Source: Opitutia bacterium UBA7876 (lineage in GTDB: Bacteria; Verrucomicrobiota; Verrucomicrobiia; Opitutales; Seribacteraceae). Taken from it: a stretch of 49,442 nucleotides of DNA. Below, one piece after another: positions 44,084 to 49,442 of the stretch (within the stretch, counting starts at the first letter, position 1; each line of letters begins with the position of its first letter). The stretch lies in contig DLRY01000020.1 in assembly GCA_002500665.1 (NCBI GenBank), positions 85,027-134,468 of the forward strand, written 5' to 3'. The notes beneath the pieces were generated by a model that was not told the DNA's origin, did no database searches, and saw nothing but the letters and a program-made list of their open reading frames with translations. The translations under genes were made by a program, and so were the position numbers.

Positions 44084-46422
44084 GACTTTGAGGTGACTGC
44101 CGAGGCAGCGGGTTCATCCCCCGATCGGGGTTTGCGGAAGGCCCGCAGGTAGGCGAGAGCCAGGAGAAGACCGGTCAGGCAAAGACCCACCAACAACTCT
44201 ACGTTGCGCCCATACCAGTCGGAGGTCGGTGACTTGGAATAATCGAACCGGCGGATCACCCGCTTGCTCTTGGCTTGGAAGAGTTCATGGGGATTCCCCC
44301 CCCGGTCCGAGTTGAAGAGGATGTGAAAGCCGGCCATACGAACCGCCGGGTGCGTCTCGTTGGATTCTCCGTTAATTTCCTCCCCCAGGTTGGACGGGGC
44401 GGTGACCTCGCCACCGCGCAACCTGGATCGATACAGGTCCGAACCGCCGAAGCCTTCCGGTCTGGTCGAGGTGAAATAAAGAAAATCGCCATGGTCCGTG
44501 ATGACCGGGGCGGTATCAGTCCCGGGGGAACTGAGGAGCGGCAGGTGCTTGGCCTTTCGGAAAACGGGCACCCTGGGCAAGTCCTTTCCCTCCAGGACGT
44601 CGGGACTCGGGCCGGACGGATCCGGTTCGAAACCAAGACCGTAGAGTGGAGTGTACCTGTAGTGAGCCTCCATGCAAAGGGTCACTAGGGCCGTCATGAT
44701 TCCTTTGCCCATCTGATTCGTATGGGGACCCTTAAGCGTCCAGGAACCATCCGTCTCCTGTGCCTTGACGAAGCTTTCCTGCATCTTGCCGAGCCATTTC
44801 CTCCATGCCGGACCCTGGTGCTGGTAGGCGGCCAAGGTACCGTAATAGGCGTAATAGATATCTCCCAGATCGAAGCCCGACTTGTCCAAAATCATGGACG
44901 ACTCAAATGCCCTGGCGGCATTGGAGGAAGCTCCCATGAGTTGGGAGCAGAAAAAACCGACCGCATTCATGGCGTTAGATCCTTTCCCTCCACCAGGGGA
45001 ATCCGTGTATCCATACGACCCACCGTCTTTCCCACCGCTGATTTCCTTGAGGAATCTCCTCACCCCCGCCCTGGTCTTGGTGGGAATGGGGATTCCCGAC
45101 ATCTCGCCACTGGCCAAGGCCATGATCATCCAGCCACTGACCGAGAGGTCGCCTTTTTCCTTGGGCTTGTAGCGCCATCCTCCCTCCTCGTGCTGAGCCT
45201 CCTCGATGAAGTCGATGGCACGCTGGGCGGGAGAACGCAGATTCTTGTCCTTGGTCACTCCATAGGCCTCGACCATGGCAAGGGCCGCAATCCCATGATC
45301 GTACATGTTGCCCTTCTTCCCGCGCAGGTCGCCATTGGGAAGTTGTTGCTCGATCAACCACCTCAAACCGCGACCGACGTTGTCTTTGTATTTACAGGGC
45401 AAGTCGTGTCGTTCGCCACGGCCGTAGAAGGCCAGGAGGCTGAAACCGGTTGCGGCCATATCGTGGCCACCACCACCACCAGTTTTTTGAATATCCCATC
45501 GCCCGTCCTCTTCCTGAATGGAAACCAGGTATGCCAAGGCCTTGTCGACCGCTTTCTCGCTTTGCTCCGTTCCCCCTAGCTTGGTCATCACCCGGACGTC
45601 GCCGAGAGCTCCTTCGCGCAGGGAGTAGAGAATGCTTTGCTGGCGTTCGCTGAACAGGCCCAGCAGTTCGTTGCTGGCGACGTCTGCGGAAAAAAGGTCG
45701 AAGTCGACCTTGCGGTCGTCCACGTTCTCGAGTTGGGCCGCGACGGAGGCTTCCATGGCCTTCTTTTCGCTGATGTCGGTGGCGGGATGGGGACGATTGG
45801 ATGAGAAAAAGAGCTTGGTCGAATCGGGCGTTATGGCGGGATCGATCTCATCAAAGGGAGTATTGACCGAGGACGAGAGCGGAAGGGGCCAAGCATATTC
45901 CACCCCATCCCATTTCGATACCCAGATGTCCTGGCCACCCTGTCCTCCGGGCCGGTTGCTGCAGAAAAGAAGCAGGTTGCCGTCCCCACTGAGGGTCGGC
46001 GAAGTCTCGTCGAACTTACTGTTGAGAGCCCTCATCGGCTTGGGTTGGCGCCATTTGGTCCCATCCCACAGGCGCAGAAAAAGATCGTCGTCATTTCCAT
46101 CCTGATTCCTTCCCACGTAGACCATACGGGCCCCGTCCGAAGATATGACGGTCTGGTTGATGAAACCTTCCGAAACATTGGACTCACCAAGAGACTCGGC
46201 TTCTTCCCAGAGAACGTAGCCCGGGTCGACGTCCCTCGCCACCTGCTTGATCTTAATATCGTCGGTGTAGGTATGCCAGCGCCACGGACGAAGGTATAAT
46301 ATCATCACTATGACCGCGCCCACGGCTAGGCAAAGAGATCCCCAGGCATAGATCTTGTACCTCCTTCGCCTAGTCAGGCCTAGCCAAGCCTTGGCTTCCT
46401 CCTCTGTTTTTTCCTTGGGCAT
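44080..46422 (-). CDS. PD40/toroid membrane protein, partner of the preceding fusion
   Basis: A 780-residue protein: TM1 about 24-45, PD40 repeats about 90-245 ('SGDGNLLLFCSNRPGGQGG', 'TPDSTKLFFSSNRPH'), an alpha/alpha toroid about 270-595 with QW-like repeats (QEEDGRW 303-309, 'QHEEGGW' 410-416, 'QETDGSW' 555-561), a second PD40 stretch about 620-720, and TM2 about 741-760. Its 'HPAVRMAGFHILF' (691-703) matches the 'DPAVRMDGFDLLF' of its downstream neighbour, so the two are paralogues in which the toroid sits in different places. It lacks the TonB-like SxxxH helix. The ATG at 46422 is chosen because the protein is then a canonical N-in membrane protein. It starts 11 bases after the ExbD stop. 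Confidence 0.8.
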   Translation of the reverse strand: MPKEKTEEEAKAWLGLTRRRRYKIYAWGSLCLAVGAVIVMILYLRPWRWHTYTDDIKIKQVARDVDPGYVLWEEAESLGESNVSEGFINQTVISSDGARMVYVGRNQDGNDDDLFLRLWDGTKWRQPKPMRALNSKFDETSPTLSGDGNLLLFCSNRPGGQGGQDIWVSKWDGVEYAWPLPLSSSVNTPFDEIDPAITPDSTKLFFSSNRPHPATDISEKKAMEASVAAQLENVDDRKVDFDLFSADVASNELLGLFSERQQSILYSLREGALGDVRVMTKLGGTEQSEKAVDKALAYLVSIQEEDGRWDIQKTGGGGGHDMAATGFSLLAFYGRGERHDLPCKYKDNVGRGLRWLIEQQLPNGDLRGKKGNMYDHGIAALAMVEAYGVTKDKNLRSPAQRAIDFIEEAQHEEGGWRYKPKEKGDLSVSGWMIMALASGEMSGIPIPTKTRAGVRRFLKEISGGKDGGSYGYTDSPGGGKGSNAMNAVGFFCSQLMGASSNAARAFESSMILDKSGFDLGDIYYAYYGTLAAYQHQGPAWRKWLGKMQESFVKAQETDGSWTLKGPHTNQMGKGIMTALVTLCMEAHYRYTPLYGLGFEPDPSGPSPDVLEGKDLPRVPVFRKAKHLPLLSSPGTDTAPVITDHGDFLYFTSTRPEGFGGSDLYRSRLRGGEVTAPSNLGEEINGESNETHPAVRMAGFHILFNSDRGGNPHELFQAKSKRVIRRFDYSKSPTSDWYGRNVELLVGLCLTGLLLALAYLRAFRKPRSGDEPAASAVTSKS

Positions 46423-46433
46423 CCGAGTTTCGT

Positions 46434-46853
46434 CTATTTTTCGGTCTTGACCGCGATATTGGCCTTGGGAACCCCGACGCTGCGGCAGATCGATATGACG
46501 TTTGCCAGGTAAAGATGCTTGGCGTCCTGGTCGCACCGGATAAGGACCTTAATGTCGGGCTTCTTGTCCACCTGCTGTTTGGTCCATTCGGATACCTGTT
46601 CCTCGGTGAACTGCTGCCCCATCACCACGTAGGTTCCGTTCTCTCGGATGTTGATCTTGGCCAAGTTGCCCGTGGACTGGGTCAAGGACTGGTTTCGGGC
46701 GTCGACCGGGAGGTTAACCATGTGGTCGATTTCCTCCTCCTTGAAGGTGGTGGTTACGAGGAAAAAGATAATCAGGATGAACATGACGTCGATCATGCTC
46801 GAAATGTTGATGATATCCCCCTCTTGGGAGGAGCTCCTGCGCCGGCAGTTCAT
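46434..46853 (-). CDS. exbD: ExbD/TolR family biopolymer transport protein
   Basis: A 139-residue ExbD/TolR protein. A short cytoplasmic N-terminus (1-18) is followed by one transmembrane helix (about 18-38, ISSMIDVMFILIIFFLVTTT) carrying the conserved membrane aspartate Asp22, the proton-responding residue of the family. A periplasmic domain (about 40-139) ends with a 'VLIRCDQDAKHLYLANVISICRSVG' type segment seen in ExbD/TolR. The start overlaps the ExbB stop (ATGA at 46850-46853), so translation is coupled. It forms the stator with ExbB and transmits proton-motive-force-driven motion to a TonB-like partner, for which the 41024-44083 protein is the obvious candidate. Confidence 0.93.
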   Translation of the reverse strand: MNCRRRSSSQEGDIINISSMIDVMFILIIFFLVTTTFKEEEIDHMVNLPVDARNQSLTQSTGNLAKINIRENGTYVVMGQQFTEEQVSEWTKQQVDKKPDIKVLIRCDQDAKHLYLANVISICRSVGVPKANIAVKTEK

Positions 46854-47668
46854 GACTCGCTCGCCTTGTCGGCGGCCTTCTTGGCGGCGGGCTTTCTACC
46901 GGTCGCCCTGGTGGCCTTCTTGGCGGAAAGCACATGTTGCGCGACAAAAGCGGTTCCCGACTCATCAATATGATCGATCGCCCGGTCTCCCCTCGTGGAG
47001 AGCCATTGGAAGAGCAAAAGGACCGGGATGGCGATAGTCAGGCCGGCGGCGGTACTGATGAGGGCCTGGTAGATCCCGTCGGCCAACTCGGAAGTCTTGG
47101 CCGCCCCACCCGCATCGGCGGTTTTCTGAAAAGCGTCGATCATGCCGTAGACCGTTCCAAGGAGACCGAGCAGGGGACAGATCCCGGCGATCACGGAGAG
47201 CGGACGAACGCTGCGCTTGATCTTTTCGGCCTCACGACCAGCGGCGTCCTCCATGGCCTTGCCAACCGCCTCGTGCCCCTGCTTGCGCCATTGAATGCCG
47301 GCCTTGAAAATATGGGCGGCCGAGTCCGGGTATGCTTCGCAAACCTCCTCCGCAGCCTTGCCAGACGAATCGGAATTCCATGCTTCCCCTAAGTCATTCA
47401 GGAAGGACCCTGGAAGGATGCGCTCGCTGCCTAGGGATATGAATCGCTCAAGACCAAGGGCGAGGGCAAGCACGGAGGCGATGCCCAAGGGAATCATCAC
47501 GGGACCGCCCTTCTTGATCAGGCCCCACATGCTGTCATCGTTCTCCGAGGCAATGCCGCCCTCAGCCGCCAAGGCTATAGAGGTGAATACGAACAAGCCA
47601 CAGGCGGCCAGGATTAGGGTTCCTGCCCGGTAGACGGGCGATAGTGAATAAGGGTGTTTGATTTTCAT
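46850..47668 (-). CDS. exbB: ExbB/TolQ/MotA family proton channel protein
   Basis: A 272-residue ExbB/TolQ protein. An N-terminal hydrophobic segment (about 16-36) resembles a signal peptide. A TM near 55-75 and the paired TM region with 'LLGLLGTVYGMIDAF' and 'AGLTIAIPVLLLF' form the MotA/TolQ/ExbB domain. The last about 25 residues are a lysine/alanine-rich tail (KKATRATG.., AAKKAADK), resembling a histone-H1-like basic tail, which is unusual for this family. The ATG at 47668 begins the hydrophobic leader; an in-frame ATG at 47830 would add 54 residues that look non-coding. It is located just after the TPR gene (22-base gap). Confidence 0.9.
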   Translation of the reverse strand: MKIKHPYSLSPVYRAGTLILAACGLFVFTSIALAAEGGIASENDDSMWGLIKKGGPVMIPLGIASVLALALGLERFISLGSERILPGSFLNDLGEAWNSDSSGKAAEEVCEAYPDSAAHIFKAGIQWRKQGHEAVGKAMEDAAGREAEKIKRSVRPLSVIAGICPLLGLLGTVYGMIDAFQKTADAGGAAKTSELADGIYQALISTAAGLTIAIPVLLLFQWLSTRGDRAIDHIDESGTAFVAQHVLSAKKATRATGRKPAAKKAADKASES

Positions 47669-47690
47669 TATGTTTGTGTTGAAGGGCAGG

Positions 47691-49442
47691 TTATCCGGAG
47701 CGAAGCTGGTCAAGTAATTGACGGGCCACGAGGGCGGCTTTCTCCTTGTGGAGAACCGGATGATTGAGAATGTCCTTGAAGCGCTGCACGGCTTCCTCGC
47801 GCTTGTCCTGGGCGAGAAGAACGCGACCAATTTCGAGGACCGACTTGGCCTGCCAGTCGGGATACTTCCTGAAGGACTTGTCGATTTCGAGATGGACGAA
47901 GCGGGCGATCGCCTCGTCGTATTTCTTCATGTTAAAGTAGCATTCCCCCGTTTGGAAATGAGCCCGTACCGTCCAAAGGTCCACCTTCTTGGCATCCTCC
48001 ATGAGCTTTGCGTACTCACGGATGGCCTCGGTAGGCTTGTCATTGTTCTCGAGGGCAAAACCAAGGCCGAAGCGGGCGTTGCGCGTCCACTTGCTTTCAC
48101 CAAATCGGGACAGAAAGTCCTGGTAGGTCTTGATGGCCTCCTTTTGCAGGCCGGTCAAGGCCTGCGTCTCACCCAGGCGCATGAGAGCGGACTCTGCCAA
48201 GGCCTCATCCAGGTTGCGAATCTTCGATACGGCGGAAAAGTGATCGCGGGCAAGAACGGTTTCCTTAATCCTGAACCTCGACTCGCCTGCTTGGAAGAAC
48301 ATGGACCCACGAAGCTTGGACTCTGGGTAGTCGGAGAGCAATTTCTCGAACATCCCGGCGGCAATTTCATAGTCGCCCTTCTTGTAATGAGCGCTGGCCA
48401 ACTGGATTCGGATAGGCTCCCTCAGGGAGTCGTCCTCCATGCCCTTGAGAGTCGCGGTCAGTTCCGCAATGACCTTTTCCTGAGCCCCTACGTCCAGGTT
48501 GAGCTCAGCCATCTCACTCTGGACCTTGACCACGAGAGGGCTTTGCGGATGATCGGCGAGGAGTTTCTCATAGAGGGCAGTTGCCTCCTTGTCCCGCTTG
48601 CGGGCCCGCTTGGCCCAAGCCCATTCGTAGAGAGCCTGGTCGGCCAGTTCCGACTTCGGATGCTTTTCCGTAACCTCCTTGAAATAATTTGATGCAGTAT
48701 CCCAATCCTCCCGCTTGGAGGCCGAAAGCCCGGCATAGTAAATGACCAGGGAAAGCTTCTCGTGTTCCCGAAATTGCCTGAGCATCTGCGGGAAATGCTT
48801 GGAGGCCTCCTCGAAGTTCTCCTCCTGGATGAGAGCAATGCCGCGCTGGAAGGCGGCATCCGGCCCGAGGGCATCGTTGGACGGAACCTTGGCGAAGCGC
48901 TCGGCTGCCTGCTCGTGCCTGTTCTCCGAAGCCTCCACCCATCCAAGGTAGTAGTTGACGCGTGATCGCTGGGTGGGCGCGGTTTGCCTGAAGGGGTCCC
49001 GGTTCTCCTTGTCCTTGCTTAGGAAACTCTCAAAGGAGCGGCGGGCCCGCTTGAGATCACCAGCCAGGTAGGCCAGCCTGCCCTGCTCGGAGAGAGCGAG
49101 GGGCAAGTGAGGGGATTCCTCAGGATAATGCTCGGTCAGCAGGAGAAGATTCTCAAGGGCCTTATCCGCTTGATCGATGCGGTCGCAGGCCACGGCCAGT
49201 TGCATGAGGGCGGTATCGAGGTTGGGACCAGCCGTCACCTTGGGCTTTTTACGATCCTTGATCTTCTCCCCGACGAAATCTTCCAGCGGCTGGATCGATT
49301 CCTTCCATTTCTCCTGCCGGAAATAGGAATCACCGACGACGAAGGACAACTGCGCGAAGAGGACTCCCTCGGGCTTCTTGACCAGGAGCGGAACGGCGCT
49401 GGCAAGAGCCTTGTCCCACTGCTTGGCATTATGATGGATCTG
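47691..49442 (-). CDS. TPR-repeat protein, 5' end beyond the window
   Basis: The reading frame is open to the last base, so this gene is truncated: 583 residues are visible, and the N-terminus, including any signal peptide, is missing. A TTG at 49349 is not its start, because another 31 codons (for example 'KQWDKALASAVPLLVKKPEG') continue upstream and fit the same helical-repeat pattern. Repeats of about 34-36 residues with 'A..LY...G.Y..A...F...L...P' features (e.g. 'SAHYKKGDYEIAAGMFEKLLSDYP') are typical of TPR/CpoB-like proteins. It precedes ExbB, ExbD and the two PD40/toroid proteins and is probably part of the same envelope complex, like YbgF/CpoB in the Tol system. Confidence 0.85.
   Translation of the reverse strand, partial: QIHHNAKQWDKALASAVPLLVKKPEGVLFAQLSFVVGDSYFRQEKWKESIQPLEDFVGEKIKDRKKPKVTAGPNLDTALMQLAVACDRIDQADKALENLLLLTEHYPEESPHLPLALSEQGRLAYLAGDLKRARRSFESFLSKDKENRDPFRQTAPTQRSRVNYYLGWVEASENRHEQAAERFAKVPSNDALGPDAAFQRGIALIQEENFEEASKHFPQMLRQFREHEKLSLVIYYAGLSASKREDWDTASNYFKEVTEKHPKSELADQALYEWAWAKRARKRDKEATALYEKLLADHPQSPLVVKVQSEMAELNLDVGAQEKVIAELTATLKGMEDDSLREPIRIQLASAHYKKGDYEIAAGMFEKLLSDYPESKLRGSMFFQAGESRFRIKETVLARDHFSAVSKIRNLDEALAESALMRLGETQALTGLQKEAIKTYQDFLSRFGESKWTRNARFGLGFALENNDKPTEAIREYAKLMEDAKKVDLWTVRAHFQTGECYFNMKKYDEAIARFVHLEIDKSFRKYPDWQAKSVLEIGRVLLAQDKREEAVQRFKDILNHPVLHKEKAALVARQLLDQLRSG

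Noticed and set aside
41024..46422. Reading the toroid proteins as squalene-hopene cyclases (hopanoid synthesis)
   Set aside because: The QW-like repeats give the fold, but the catalytic DxDD is incomplete in one and absent in the other, both are membrane-anchored fusions, and no hopanoid gene is nearby.
1..49442. tRNA, rRNA, CRISPR array, insertion sequence or prophage
   Set aside because: Intergenic gaps are short and none shows a cloverleaf, spaced identical repeats, or a transposase or integrase; I saw no support for any of these.

Overview
The window looks like a chromosomal segment of a free-living, probably marine, member of the PVC superphylum, most likely Verrucomicrobiota and less likely Planctomycetota. 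The evidence is the gene content: two PSD1-type cytochrome proteins (PSCyt1/DUF1549/DUF1553), three DUF1501 proteins, three formylglycine-type sulfatases, two ThuA proteins, NIPSNAP and FG-GAP proteins, and a GH81 laminarinase. Coding density is very high and most genes are on the minus strand. I see no rRNA, tRNA, CRISPR array, integrase or insertion sequence, and no gene-free stretch longer than about 180 bases.

Layout. (1) 1-6761, minus: PSD1 cytochrome and DUF1501, then a membrane-anchored VWA protein and a ThuA protein. (2) 6869-7174, plus: a small SelW-type CxxC protein. (3) 7224-13551, minus: a sugar or sugar-acid operon reading SDR, substrate-binding lipoprotein, RbsA-type ATPase, RbsC-type permease, UxaE-like epimerase. 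(4) 13732-14481, plus: an exported ThuA protein. (5) 14486-24833, minus: a seven-gene operon of two coupled sulfatases, an esterase, an SMP-30 lactonase, a PhoD-like protein, a third sulfatase and an exported nitrilase-superfamily enzyme, which looks like a sulfated-polysaccharide locus. A small unknown ORF and an exported histidine phosphatase lie upstream. (6) 25886-31493, plus: FG-GAP protein, parallel beta-helix protein, and two NIPSNAP proteins, one fused to a propeller-like domain. (7) 31522-40073, minus: DUF1501, PSD1, DUF1501, GH81. (8) 40202-49442, minus: a TPR protein (cut by the window end), ExbB, ExbD, two large membrane proteins that each carry PD40 repeats and an alpha/alpha toroid, and an alpha/beta hydrolase.

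Three points stand out. The substrate-binding lipoprotein at 11727-12749 has its two large segments in swapped order relative to RbsB: signal, C-lobe segment, N-lobe segment, C-terminal tail. The ExbB/ExbD operon encodes a protein (41024-44083) with a TonB-like SxxxH transmembrane helix joined by a long Pro/Glu-rich linker to a toroid domain. Its tandem partner (44080-46422) has the toroid nested inside the PD40 region instead. With the TPR protein, this resembles a rebuilt Tol-Pal/TonB-type energised envelope machine and is the best candidate here for an undescribed system.

Functionally the window suggests capture and breakdown of algal polysaccharides (laminarin by GH81, sulfated glycans by sulfatases and esterases), uptake of released sugars or sugar acids by the ABC transporter, and conversion by the SDR, epimerase and lactonase. 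Envelope c-type cytochrome and DUF1501 proteins and a proton-motive-force-coupled envelope complex lie alongside. Family names are from recognition of motifs by eye; no database search was possible.
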